From positions 1-18,736 of the forward strand of contig JAEWVQ010000112.1 of NCBI GenBank assembly GCA_023459095.1: DNA of 18,736 nt. The letters are read 5' to 3'. The notes under the pieces are model-generated. The model was given only the letters and a program-made list of their open reading frames with translations. It had not been told where the DNA came from and did not search any database. Both the position numbers and the translations under genes were made by a program. The stretch is from Pseudomonadota bacterium (GTDB lineage Bacteria; Pseudomonadota; Gammaproteobacteria; Burkholderiales; Rhodocyclaceae). This document shows positions 1-7,141 of the stretch, one piece after another (position 1 is the stretch's first letter; each line of letters begins with the position of its first letter).

Positions 1-669
1 GAACTGCGCCTCGCCCTGGGCGGCGAAGTGATCCACGGCCGGCTCGCCACCGACGGTCTCGGTCTGATGCTCGCCGCCGGCCTGCTCGCCGCTGCCTCCC
101 CCGCCCCCGGCCCGCTCGCCGGCGGCCTCGCCACGCTGCCCGTGCCGGTGCATCTCAGTCTCGGCCACACCGCGCTGCCGCTCGCCCGCCTGGCCCGCCT
201 CCGGCCGCACGACGTGGTGCTGGTCGCCGAGCCGCTCGCCGGCGCCGACGGCATCCACCACCTGCGCATCGACACCGCCGCCGGCGCCTGGGCGTTCCGC
301 GCCCGCCATGCCGACGGCAGCCTCACCGTCCTCGACACGCCTCGTCCGCTCATGACCCAGACCAGCCCCCAGACCGATACCCCGCCCGCCGGCGACGCCC
401 CCATTGCCTTCGACCAATTGCCCGTGCGCCTCAGCTTCGACCTCGGCGACACCACGCTCACCCTCGCCGAACTGCAGCAGCTGCAGCCCGGCGAGGTGAT
501 TGCGCTGCAGCGCCCGCTCGGTGGCGCCGTGACGATCCGCGCCAATGGCGCCTGCATCGGCCGCGGCGAAGTGGTCGACATCGACGGCCGCTGCGCGGTG
601 GCGATCGTCGAACTGGCGCCCCCCGCCGCCGCACCGTCCGCCCCGGCTCTCGACGACGACGAAGCATGA
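1..669 (+). CDS. sctQ: T3SS cytoplasmic ring protein SctQ (5'-partial)
   Basis: The reading frame is open from base 1, so only the C-terminal 222 residues are seen; the GTG at 28 is just an internal valine codon. Two SpoA (FliN/FliM C-terminal) modules are visible. The first covers about 127-330 and begins LPVPVHLSLGHTALPL; the second covers about 418-615 and begins LPVRLSFDLGDTTLTL, with the typical LQPGEVIAL and GEVVDIDGRCAVAIVEL segments. A Thr/Pro-rich linker separates them. In the SctQ family these modules build the cytoplasmic sorting platform under the export gate. The gene immediately precedes sctR, the usual SctQRST order. An ATG at 352 lies just before the second module and could start a separate short SctQ-C product, though its upstream Shine-Dalgarno is poor. 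Family assignment is firm; the N-terminal half cannot be judged. Confidence 0.93.
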   Translation, partial: ELRLALGGEVIHGRLATDGLGLMLAAGLLAAASPAPGPLAGGLATLPVPVHLSLGHTALPLARLARLRPHDVVLVAEPLAGADGIHHLRIDTAAGAWAFRARHADGSLTVLDTPRPLMTQTSPQTDTPPAGDAPIAFDQLPVRLSFDLGDTTLTLAELQQLQPGEVIALQRPLGGAVTIRANGACIGRGEVVDIDGRCAVAIVELAPPAAAPSAPALDDDEA

Positions 670-718
670 ACGCGCCGCACAACCCGCATCCCGGCACGCC
701 CCCGCGGAGGGTCCGCCG

Positions 719-1366
719 GTGAGCAGCTTCGATCCGGTCAATCTCGCGATCGCGCTCGCGCTCGTCGCGCTGGTGCCGACGCTGATGGTGGTGACGACCT
801 CCTTCCTGAAGATCGTGGTGGTGCTGTCGATCGTGCGCAACGCCATGGGCGTGCAGCAGATCCCGCCCAACATGGCGCTGTACGGCCTCGGTCTGATCCT
901 GTCGATCTACATCATGGCGCCGGTCGGGCACGAGATCTGGAGCGCGGTGCAGGCGCTGCCGACCGACATGCGCACCGTCGACGGCATGCTCGGCGCGGTG
1001 CAGCACGGCGCCGAGCCGATGCGCGAATTCCTGTTCCGCTTCAGCGCGCCGGAGCATCGCGACTTCTTCCTGAGCACGGCCAAGCGCCTGTGGGGCGACG
1101 CACTCACCGCCGACCTGGGGCCGCGCGACTTCATCATCCTGATGCCGTCCTTCCTGGTCAGCGAGCTCACCGAGGCGTTCCGCATCGGTTTCCTGCTCTA
1201 CCTGCCCTTCGTCATCATCGACCTCGTCGTCTCCAACATCCTGCTCGCGATGGGGATGATGATGGTGTCGCCGGTGACGATCTCGCTGCCGCTCAAGCTC
1301 TTCCTGTTCGTCATGGTTGATGGCTGGTCGCGGCTGATCAAGGGCCTGATCGGCACCTATACCTGA
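719..1366 (+). CDS. sctR: T3SS export-gate protein SctR (FliP family)
   Basis: SctR is the most conserved subunit of the inner-membrane export gate, forming the core pore with SctS and SctT. The 215-residue product matches the usual family length. It has two N-terminal membrane helices (one through LVPTLMVVTTSFLKIVVVLS, the next around LYGLGLILSIYIMAP), a central soluble part, and two C-terminal helices around PFVIIDLVVSNILLAMGM and LPLKLFLFVMVDGW. MVVTTSFLKIVVVLSIVRNA and SELTEAFRIGF are typical FliP/SctR segments. I chose GTG at 719 because GGAGG at 706-710 sits 8 bases upstream and the resulting N-terminus begins close to the first helix. The frame stays open further upstream but would overlap sctQ with non-membrane, Pro/Arg-rich sequence. 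It is followed after 13 bases by sctS. Confidence 0.97.
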   Translation: MSSFDPVNLAIALALVALVPTLMVVTTSFLKIVVVLSIVRNAMGVQQIPPNMALYGLGLILSIYIMAPVGHEIWSAVQALPTDMRTVDGMLGAVQHGAEPMREFLFRFSAPEHRDFFLSTAKRLWGDALTADLGPRDFIILMPSFLVSELTEAFRIGFLLYLPFVIIDLVVSNILLAMGMMMVSPVTISLPLKLFLFVMVDGWSRLIKGLIGTYT

Positions 1367-1379
1367 GCGGAACCGCGCC

Positions 1380-1649
1380 ATGGAAGCCACCGACGTCGTC
1401 TCCTACCTGAGCAAGGCCCTGTACCTGGTGCTGTGGCTGTCGATGCCGCCGATCGCGGTCGCCGCGATCGTCGGCACGCTGTTCTCACTGCTGCAGGCGC
1501 TCACCCAGATCCAGGAGCAGACCCTGTCGTTCGCGGTCAAGCTGATCGCGGTCGGCGTGACCCTGTTCCTCACCGCGCGCTGGATCGGCGGCGAGCTCTA
1601 CCTCTACACCCTCGACATCTTCGACAACTTCGCGCGGCTGGCGAACTGA
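1380..1649 (+). CDS. sctS: T3SS export-gate protein SctS (FliQ family)
   Basis: This small 89-residue protein has two hydrophobic helices (about residues 15-38 and 48-72) separated by the short polar segment LTQIQEQTLSF, which is highly typical of SctS/FliQ. The family contributes several copies to the helical SctR-SctS-SctT gate complex in the inner membrane. The length is normal for the family. It lies 13 bases after sctR and 14 bases before sctT in the same operon. The start is the ATG at 1380; the upstream purine-rich GAGCGGA is only a moderate ribosome site, consistent with coupling to sctR translation. Nothing unusual is seen. Confidence 0.97.
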   Translation: MEATDVVSYLSKALYLVLWLSMPPIAVAAIVGTLFSLLQALTQIQEQTLSFAVKLIAVGVTLFLTARWIGGELYLYTLDIFDNFARLAN

Positions 1650-1663
1650 AGGCGGACGGGTCG

Positions 1664-2488
1664 ATGGCGCTTTCCGCTTTCTTTGCCAGCCAGGACGAGG
1701 TCAAGCACTTCATGTGGGCAGTGGCGCTGGTGCAGGCCCGCTTGCTGCCACTGTTCGTGCTGCTGCCCTTCACCAACCGCAGCGTGATGCCGGCGATGCT
1801 GCGCAACGTGATCGCGCTTGCCCTCGGCCTGATCGTCGCCCCCATGCTGGTGCCGGAGATGCGCACCGCGCAGCTCGGCGGTGCCGCGGTGGTGGTGCTG
1901 CTCGTCAAGGAGGCGGTCCTCGGCTTCATGCTCGGCTTTCTCGCCGCGCTGCCGTTCTGGGCGGTGGAGGCGGCCGGCTTCATCATCGACAACCAGCGCG
2001 GCGCAAGCATGGCGGCCACGGTGAACCCGCTCACCGGGCACGACACCTCGCCGCTGGGCATACTCTTCAACCAGGCCTTCATGGCTTTCTTCTTCGTCGT
2101 CGGCGGCCTCGTCGTGCTCCTCGGCATGGTGTACGACAGCTATGCGCTGTGGCATCCCCTGCACTTCTGGCCGACCCTCGACGCCGACTCGGCGGCGATC
2201 TTCATCGCCCAGCTCAACCGCCTGGTGACGATCGCGCTGCTGCTCGCCGCGCCCGTGCTCATCGTCATGTTCATGGCCGAGATCGGGCTCGCCCTGGTGA
2301 GCCGCTTCGCGCCGCAGCTGCAGGTGTTCTTCCTCGCCATGCCGATCAAGAGCGCGGCCGGCATGCTCGTGCTGGTGCTCTACGCCGGCCTCATGTTCGA
2401 TTACAGCCGCCCCTATCTTGACGAGATGCGCGGCTGGGTGATGCGGCTCGATCCGCTGTGGTCGCTGCCCGCCGGAGGCCTGCGGTGA
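1664..2488 (+). CDS. sctT: T3SS export-gate protein SctT (FliR family)
   Basis: The 274-residue product is a multi-spanning membrane protein of the FliR/SctT family, single-copy in the export-gate core. Six or so hydrophobic helices are visible; the segments AAGFIIDNQRGASMA and PLTGHDTSPLGILFNQ are characteristic of the family. The length fits the usual 255-275 residues. I chose ATG 1664 because it gives a normal-length protein and follows the sctS stop by 14 bases; the frame is open upstream through sctS, but that would be a shadow of sctS. The 3' end overlaps the sctU start by four bases (GTGA), so SctT and SctU are probably translationally coupled. Confidence 0.96.
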   Translation: MALSAFFASQDEVKHFMWAVALVQARLLPLFVLLPFTNRSVMPAMLRNVIALALGLIVAPMLVPEMRTAQLGGAAVVVLLVKEAVLGFMLGFLAALPFWAVEAAGFIIDNQRGASMAATVNPLTGHDTSPLGILFNQAFMAFFFVVGGLVVLLGMVYDSYALWHPLHFWPTLDADSAAIFIAQLNRLVTIALLLAAPVLIVMFMAEIGLALVSRFAPQLQVFFLAMPIKSAAGMLVLVLYAGLMFDYSRPYLDEMRGWVMRLDPLWSLPAGGLR

Positions 2489-3552
2489 GCGAGAAGACCG
2501 AGAAGCCGACCCCGAAGAAGCTGCGTCAGGCGCGCGAGAAAGGCCAGGTCGCCAAGAGCAAGGACCTCACCCAGACGCTGCAGATCGTCGCCGTGTTCGG
2601 CTATCTGGTGGCGGGCGGAGCGAGCATCGTCAGCGGCCTCACCGGGCTGATCATGGCGCCCTTCGACGTGCTCGCGCTGCCGTTTCCGGCGGCGGTGAAC
2701 GTGCTCGCCAGCAGCCTGCTCACCGACGCCACGCTGATCCTGCTGCCCTTCCTCGGCATCGTGCTCGCCATGGGCATATTCGGCGAGGGTCTCCAGGTCG
2801 GCGTGCTGCTCGCGTTCAAGGCGCTGATCCCGTCGATGGACAAGCTCAACCCGCTCACCAACTTCAAGAACATGTTCTCGAAGAAGAATCTGGTCGAGTT
2901 CCTGAAATCGCTGTTCAAGATCGTGTTCCTGTCGGCGCTGATCTACCTGCTGCTGCGCGACGCCCTCCCCGCCCTGGTCGACATCCCGCTCGCCGGGCTC
3001 CCCGGGGTCGGCCTGGCGGTCGCCGAACTGCTCAAGATCATGATCTTCAACGTCGGTCTCGCCTATCTGGCGATCTCGCTCGCCGACTTCGCCTGGCAAC
3101 GCTTCCAGCACACCAAGCAGCTGATGATGAGCAAGGACGAGGTCAAGCAGGAATACAAGGAGATGGAAGGCGACCCGCACATCAAGAACCAGCGCAAGCA
3201 CCTGCACCAGGAAATGCTGCAGCAGGGCGCGGTGGCGAAGACGCGCAAGGCCTCGGTGCTCATCACCAACCCCACCCATCTCGCGATCGCGCTGTTCTAC
3301 GACAAGGACGAAACCCCGCTGCCGGTGCTGCTCGCCAAGGGCGAAGGCGCGCTCGCCGAGCAGATGGTGAAGGCCGCGCGCGAAGCCGGCGTGCCGGTGA
3401 TGCAGAACATTCCGCTCGCGCGCGCGCTGTTCGCGCAGGGCACCGAAGAGCAGTACATCCCTTCCGACCTCATCGAGCCCGTGGCCGAAGTGCTGCGCCT
3501 CGTCCAGAAACTAGCCGCGGGCGATGCCCCGCCCGACCACGACCATGTCTGA
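2485..3552 (+). CDS. sctU: T3SS export-switch protein SctU (FlhB family), NPTH autocleavage site
   Basis: SctU controls substrate switching during secretion. The 355-residue protein starts with the conserved EKTEKPTPKKLRQAREKGQVAKS motif region, then has four membrane helices in the first 210 or so residues and a cytoplasmic domain. The autocleavage motif NPTH is intact at residues 262-265 (codons 3268-3279), preceded by VLIT and followed by LAIALFYDKDETPLPVLLAKG. In the family, cleavage between Asn and Pro is needed for the switch from early to later substrates. The start is GTG 2485: GGAGG at 2474-2478 lies six bases upstream, and the codon overlaps the sctT stop by four bases. An earlier in-frame start at 2458 would lie deep in sctT and lacks family similarity. 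Its last 8 bases overlap the next gene. Confidence 0.97.
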   Translation: MSEKTEKPTPKKLRQAREKGQVAKSKDLTQTLQIVAVFGYLVAGGASIVSGLTGLIMAPFDVLALPFPAAVNVLASSLLTDATLILLPFLGIVLAMGIFGEGLQVGVLLAFKALIPSMDKLNPLTNFKNMFSKKNLVEFLKSLFKIVFLSALIYLLLRDALPALVDIPLAGLPGVGLAVAELLKIMIFNVGLAYLAISLADFAWQRFQHTKQLMMSKDEVKQEYKEMEGDPHIKNQRKHLHQEMLQQGAVAKTRKASVLITNPTHLAIALFYDKDETPLPVLLAKGEGALAEQMVKAAREAGVPVMQNIPLARALFAQGTEEQYIPSDLIEPVAEVLRLVQKLAAGDAPPDHDHV

Positions 3553-3940
3553 CGCCACCCTCCTCCCTGCCATCCGCCAGTGGGCCGAGCGCCACGGCCT
3601 CGCCCTCGTTCCGCGCGCCCACGACGGCCGCGTCACTGTGACCATAGACGGCCGCCACCGCGTACACCTCGCCCCCGCTGCCGAGCAGCGCGTGCTGATC
3701 GAGGCCCGCGTCGCCGACCTGCCGGCCGACGCCACCGCGCGCGAGCGCCTGCTCGCCGACGCCCTCACGCATGCCACCGCACGCCTGCGCGACGACGCCG
3801 CGGCCTTGGTCGGCGACGAGCACGGCGCCGCCCTGCTGCTGCAATGCAGCGTCGCCGCCGACGGCGCCGACACCCTCGACGCGGCGATGACCGGCTTCAT
3901 CAACAGTCTCGTCTTCTGGCGCCACCACCTCGCACGCTGA
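3545..3940 (+). CDS. Small T3SS chaperone-like protein (BscW position)
   Basis: The 131-residue acidic protein begins MSDATLLPAIRQWAERHG and has the alpha-beta pattern of CesT/YbjN-like class I T3SS chaperones: an N-terminal helix, alternating strands (VTVTIDGRHRVHLAP, QRVLIEARVADLP), a helix with ATARERLLADALTHATARL, another strand (AALLLQCSV) and a final helix ending FINSLVFWRHHLA. It lies between sctU and sctC, the place occupied by bscW in the Bordetella bsc locus as I recall it; identity with bscW rests on synteny, not on a conserved motif. ATG 3545 is preferred over ATG 3524 because it overlaps the sctU stop by only 8 bases and gives a helix-first N-terminus. A role as chaperone or co-chaperone for a secreted or assembly component is inferred. 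No domain name is certain. Confidence 0.7.
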   Translation: MSDATLLPAIRQWAERHGLALVPRAHDGRVTVTIDGRHRVHLAPAAEQRVLIEARVADLPADATARERLLADALTHATARLRDDAAALVGDEHGAALLLQCSVAADGADTLDAAMTGFINSLVFWRHHLAR

Positions 3941-3942
3941 CC

Positions 3943-5628
3943 ATGCCTCCGATGACTTTCCTCTCCCGCCCGCTGCGCGCCGCCGCCCTCGCCCTCTCGC
4001 TCACCCTCGCCCTGCCGCTGGCGCTGACCCCGATCGCCGCGCGCGCGGGCACCCCGCCCTGGCCCGACGCCGCATTCACCTACTATGCCAAGGGCCAGAA
4101 GCTGGACGCGGTGCTGCGCGAATTCGCCGCCAACTTCAGCCTCGCCGTGGACATCGAGCCCGGCCTCGCCGACATCGTCGATGGCCGCTTCAACACTCGC
4201 AACCCGACCGAGTTCATCAACCGCCTGGGCGGCGTGTTCGGCTTCCAGTGGTTCACCCACGCCGGCACCCTGTACGTGTCGCGCAACGACAAAATGGCGA
4301 CGCGCGCGTTCAGCATCGCCGGCTCGAGCGCCGCGGTGCGCCAGGCGCTCACCGATCTGGACGTGATCGACGCGCGCTTCGGCTGGGGCGATCTGCCCGA
4401 GCAGAACGTGGTCCTCGTCTCCGGCCCGCCGGCCTACCTGCGCCTCATCGAAACCACGCTCGCCGCCCTCCCGATGGCCCCCGGCGGCCAGCAGGTGGCG
4501 GTGTTCCGGCTGCGCCACGCACCGGTCGAGGACCGCCTGATCCAGTACCGCGACCGCGAGATCACCTCGCCTGGGGTCGCCACCGTGCTGCGCAACCTGA
4601 TGATGAGCAATGCCGGCGGCAACCGGGGGGTGGATGCGTTCGGCGCCAACAGCCAGTCGCTGACCAGCGTCGCCGGCCAGCGCGAGCCGGTGGTGATCGG
4701 CGAACCGACGCCGGCCGCGCAGCCCGCTGCCAACGCCGGCGCGCCGCGTCCGAGTGCCGCCGCGCGCAGCGGCGTGCGCGTGCGCGAGCCCTCGATCCAG
4801 GCCGATCCGCGCATCAACGCGATCATCGTGCACGACATCCCGGAACGCATTCCGCTGTACGAAAAGCTCATCGCCCAGCTCGACGTGCCGACCTCGCTGA
4901 TCGAGATCGAGGCGATGATCATCGACGTGAACAAGACCCGCCTCGAAGAACTCGGCGTCGCCTGGGGCGCGGTCGGCCGCGACGGCGGCACCGCGATCGG
5001 CTTCGGCAACGTGTCGAACACCGCGACCACGGCCAACACCATCTCGCTGATCACCGCGCCGCGCGGCACCGGGGTCAACCCGACGACGGTGATCGCCGAT
5101 GCCGGCAATTACTTCGTGTCGCGCATCCGCGCGCTCGAGAGCACCGGCGACGCCCGCATCCAGTCCAGCCCGTCGATCCTGACCACCGACAATGCCGGCG
5201 CCCTCATCGACCTCTCCGAGACCTTCTACGTCCGCGTCACCGGCGAGCGCGTCGCCTCGCTGACCCCGATCACCGCCGGCACCACGCTGCGCGTGACCCC
5301 GCGGCTGATCGAGCAGGACGGCCAGCCGCGCATCTGGATGGTGGTGGATATCGAAGACGGCCGCATCCAGGACCGCACCGTCGACGAGCTGCCGACCGTG
5401 CGGCGCAGCGTGGTCAGCACCCAGGCCATCGTCCACGCCGACGAAAGCCTGCTGATCGGCGGCTACAACACCGACCAGACCATCGCCGGCAACGACAAGG
5501 TGCCCTTGCTCGGCGACATCCCCGGCGTCGGCGTGCTGTTCTCGTCGAAGACCGAAGACGTGCAGACGCGCGAACGCCTGTTCCTGATCCGGCCCAAGGT
5601 GGTGACGCGGGTCGAGCCGAAGGGCTGA
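3943..5628 (+). CDS. sctC: T3SS outer-membrane secretin SctC
   Basis: SctC forms the outer-membrane ring and gated channel of the injectisome. The 561-residue product starts with a clear Sec signal peptide (basic SRPLR, then an Ala/Leu core; likely cut after ARA35). The N-terminal domain follows (YYAKGQKLDAVLREFAANF, typical of SctC/HrcC N0), then the N1 and N3 repeats. Within N3, an Ala/Gly/Pro-rich insert covers about residues 220-285. The secretin core runs from about residue 300, with the family signature VPLLGDIPGVGVLF near residue 525 and LFLIRPKVVTRV at the end. The protein stops about nine residues after LFLIRPKVV, so there is essentially no C-terminal S-domain for a pilotin. ATG 3943 and ATG 3952 are both possible starts. 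It is the last gene of the plus-strand T3SS operon. Confidence 0.96.
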   Translation: MPPMTFLSRPLRAAALALSLTLALPLALTPIAARAGTPPWPDAAFTYYAKGQKLDAVLREFAANFSLAVDIEPGLADIVDGRFNTRNPTEFINRLGGVFGFQWFTHAGTLYVSRNDKMATRAFSIAGSSAAVRQALTDLDVIDARFGWGDLPEQNVVLVSGPPAYLRLIETTLAALPMAPGGQQVAVFRLRHAPVEDRLIQYRDREITSPGVATVLRNLMMSNAGGNRGVDAFGANSQSLTSVAGQREPVVIGEPTPAAQPAANAGAPRPSAAARSGVRVREPSIQADPRINAIIVHDIPERIPLYEKLIAQLDVPTSLIEIEAMIIDVNKTRLEELGVAWGAVGRDGGTAIGFGNVSNTATTANTISLITAPRGTGVNPTTVIADAGNYFVSRIRALESTGDARIQSSPSILTTDNAGALIDLSETFYVRVTGERVASLTPITAGTTLRVTPRLIEQDGQPRIWMVVDIEDGRIQDRTVDELPTVRRSVVSTQAIVHADESLLIGGYNTDQTIAGNDKVPLLGDIPGVGVLFSSKTEDVQTRERLFLIRPKVVTRVEPKG

Positions 5629-5649
5629 GCGACGATCGCCGCACGCCGC

Positions 5650-5670
5650 GGCGGCGCCCCGGGCGCCGCC
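5650..5670. terminator. GC hairpin between convergent sctC and sigma factor genes
   Basis: A perfect 9-bp inverted repeat, GGCGGCGCC and GGCGCCGCC, is separated by 3 bases. It lies in the 49-bp gap between the stop codons of two convergent genes. There is no T-run on either side, so a bidirectional terminator or transcript-end hairpin is inferred from position and stem strength only. Confidence 0.5.
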
Positions 5671-5677
5671 CGCCGGC

Positions 5678-6304
5678 TCAGAACAGGTCGTCGAGTCCGG
5701 CTTCGCTGAAACGCTTGCGCAAGGTGGCGCGGGCGCGCGAGACGCGGCTGCGCACGGTGCCGATCGGGATCGACAGCATCACCGCCGCCTCCTCGTACGA
5801 CAGGTCGTCGAGCGCCACCAACAGCAGCACGTCGCGCATCTCCGTCGGCAGCTCGTCGAGCTCGGCCTGCAGGCGCTGCAGCAGCTGGGCGTTTTCCACC
5901 TGCGCGGCGGGATCGGCGTCGGGCGCGGTGAAATGTTCGAGCGCGCTTTCGTCCTCGATCTGGTAACGGCGGTGGGGGGCGCGCGACAGGTAGTTGCGCA
6001 CCAGATTCATCGCGATCCCGTACAGCCAGGTGGACAGCTCGGCTTCGCCGCGGAACGAGCGGTACGACAGCGCGGCCTCGACGAAGGCCTGCTGCGCCAG
6101 CTCTTCGGCATCGGACGGGTTGCCGATGTTCTTCAGCACGAAGCGATAGAGGCGGGTCTGGTGGCGCTGCACCAGTTCGCGAAATGGATCGGTTACCGTG
6201 GGCCCGGCGACCGCGGCGGGCGCATCGTTCGCCCGCTGCACGGCCTTGCCGGCCCCTTCGTCGCCGTCATCGGCGCCCGCGGTCGTGTCCGGTTCCAGAT
6301 TCAT
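5678..6304 (-). CDS. ECF-type RNA polymerase sigma factor, probable T3SS regulator (HrpL/BtrS-like role)
   Basis: The 208-residue product has a sigma-70 region 2 (about residues 40-110, with YRFVLKNIGNPSDAEELAQQAF and STWLYGIAMNLVRNYLSR) and a region 4 helix-turn-helix (about 145-196, with LPTEMRDVLLLVALDDLSYEEAA and IGTVRSRVSRARATLRKRF), and nothing between them like region 3, as in ECF sigmas. An acidic, Ala-rich, probably disordered tail of about 38 residues precedes region 2. No anti-sigma gene follows. The gene sits tail-to-tail with sctC. HrpL and Bordetella BtrS are ECF factors that control T3SS genes; an equivalent role here is inferred from position and from a HrpL-type box 5' of the next gene. 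ATG 6304 is preferred; GTG 6310, two codons upstream, is equally in frame. Confidence 0.88.
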   Translation of the reverse strand: MNLEPDTTAGADDGDEGAGKAVQRANDAPAAVAGPTVTDPFRELVQRHQTRLYRFVLKNIGNPSDAEELAQQAFVEAALSYRSFRGEAELSTWLYGIAMNLVRNYLSRAPHRRYQIEDESALEHFTAPDADPAAQVENAQLLQRLQAELDELPTEMRDVLLLVALDDLSYEEAAVMLSIPIGTVRSRVSRARATLRKRFSEAGLDDLF

Positions 6305-6324
6305 GCCCACTCAGTGAGGATAAG

Positions 6325-6338
6325 GTGAGTTTTCTCAC
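6325..6338. promoter_or_regulatory. Perfect dyad in the sigma factor leader
   Basis: GTGAG and CTCAC flank a TTTT loop (the minus strand reads GTGAG AAAA CTCAC). The dyad lies just downstream of the predicted promoter and about 20 bases before the start codon, where a repressor site or a leader hairpin could limit translation or transcription. The function is unknown. Confidence 0.35.
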
Positions 6339-6350
6339 GCAACGCCCGCG

Positions 6351-6379
6351 AGTATGCATTCCGCCAATGGCAATGGCAA
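6351..6379 (-). promoter_or_regulatory. Candidate sigma-70 promoter of the ECF sigma gene
   Basis: On the minus strand, TTGCCA (6379-6374) is followed after 17 bases by CATACT (6356-6351), a fair match to TTGACA-N17-TATAAT. A second TTGCCA copy abuts the first (6373-6368) but would be too close to this -10. The predicted start of transcription is about 40 bases before the sigma gene. This suggests housekeeping, not autoregulated, expression of the sigma factor. Confidence 0.5.
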
Positions 6380-6454
6380 TTCCGGAGATGCCTCACGACT
6401 GGATCAGGCAATGCCATCGGGAAAAACCGGGAAAACCGCATGCGCTGCCAACGA

Positions 6455-7054
6455 TCAGCCGAGCACGCTGCGGACCGCCGCATGCAGCCAGGCCGCGGCC
6501 TGCTCCGCACTCACCGGCCCCGGCGCGGCCGCCTGCGCCGCCTGCCACTGGGCGTCGAATTCGGCGTCGATGCGCGCCCGCGCCGCCGCATCGACCTCTT
6601 CCGGCGCCTTGCCGGCTGCGGTCACCGCGTCGCGGAAGGCGGGCGAACCGATCGCCGCGCCGTGAGCGAAGCGCACCGCGAAGTTGGCGCCCTCGATCGC
6701 ACTGCCCGCCGCCGCCGCCATGTCGAGCGCGGCGCGCACGGTGCGCGCGGCAATCGGTTTGCCGACCGCCGCGGTATCGATCCCCAGCTCGCGCATCACC
6801 GCTCCCGCCACGCCACTGCCATAACGGCCGGCGAGCGCGTCGCCGAACACGCGCTGGGTGTTGCTGCCCTCGCCGCCATCGACCCACGCCACCGCGCGCC
6901 CGCTGCCCGGCAGGCGGCCTTCGCCGAGGACGCGCAACTGCTCACCGTCCACGGTGATGTAGACATCCTCGCCCTTGCCGGCGGCCTCCCTGAAGGCATC
7001 CAGGGACGGCAACGACGCACCGGAAAATCGGTCCAGACCGGAGATAGTGGTCAT
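6455..7054 (-). CDS. Unrecognised 199-residue protein, candidate T3SS-secreted substrate
   Basis: I do not recognise a family. The N-terminus MTTISGLDRFSGASLPSLD is rich in Ser/Thr and small residues, as expected of a type III secretion signal. Next come a short beta-type segment (EDVYITVDGEQLRVLGEG), a Gly-rich turn, and an Ala-rich, mostly helical remainder (RVFGDALAGRYGSGVAGAVMRELG; ARTVRAALDMAAAAGSAIEG; a C-terminal helix ending AAAWLHAAVRSVLG). There is no Sec signal and no membrane helix. The gene is flanked by an ECF sigma gene downstream and, divergently, a class I T3SS chaperone; a HrpL-type promoter match lies about 90 bases upstream of the start. ATG 7054 is preferred; GTG 7105 would add 17 charged residues. 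A secreted substrate is an inference from context; a sigma-linked regulator or structural accessory is the main alternative. Confidence 0.6.
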   Translation of the reverse strand: MTTISGLDRFSGASLPSLDAFREAAGKGEDVYITVDGEQLRVLGEGRLPGSGRAVAWVDGGEGSNTQRVFGDALAGRYGSGVAGAVMRELGIDTAAVGKPIAARTVRAALDMAAAAGSAIEGANFAVRFAHGAAIGSPAFRDAVTAAGKAPEEVDAAARARIDAEFDAQWQAAQAAAPGPVSAEQAAAWLHAAVRSVLG

Positions 7055-7111
7055 GCTTGCAGTCTTTTCAGAGACCCGAGTTGATTTCTCGCCCTCTTGG
7101 GGCACCCGCCT

Positions 7112-7137
7112 GCGAGGTGTTCGAGTACACGCCTCGC
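7112..7137 (-). promoter_or_regulatory. Leader stem-loop just after the predicted transcription start
   Basis: GCGAGG (7112-7117) pairs with CCTCGC (7132-7137), extended inward by TGT (7118-7120) with ACA (7127-7129) across a two-base bulge. It would form at the extreme 5' end of the transcript of the 199-residue gene and could stabilise it. The pairing is visible in the sequence; the function is inferred. Confidence 0.4.
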
Positions 7138-7141
7138 TCCG

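Noticed and set aside
458..1390. 310-residue minus-strand frame opposite sctQ and sctR
   Set aside because: Shadow of two certain genes; strongly Arg/His-rich.
1371..1398. GGAACC before sctS as a HrpL box
   Set aside because: At the required spacing there is no CCAC-type second block, and it lies within an operon.
3511..5436. 641-residue minus-strand frame opposite sctC
   Set aside because: Antisense shadow of sctC and its upstream neighbour, with low-complexity composition.
4248..5966. 572-residue plus-strand frame across sctC and the sigma gene
   Set aside because: Arg/Pro-rich out-of-frame reading of sctC that runs on into the antisense strand of the sigma gene; no domain or start signal.
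6361..6380. Short AATGGC tandem copies as a repeat array
   Set aside because: Only two to three units; better explained as the -35 area of the sigma gene promoter.
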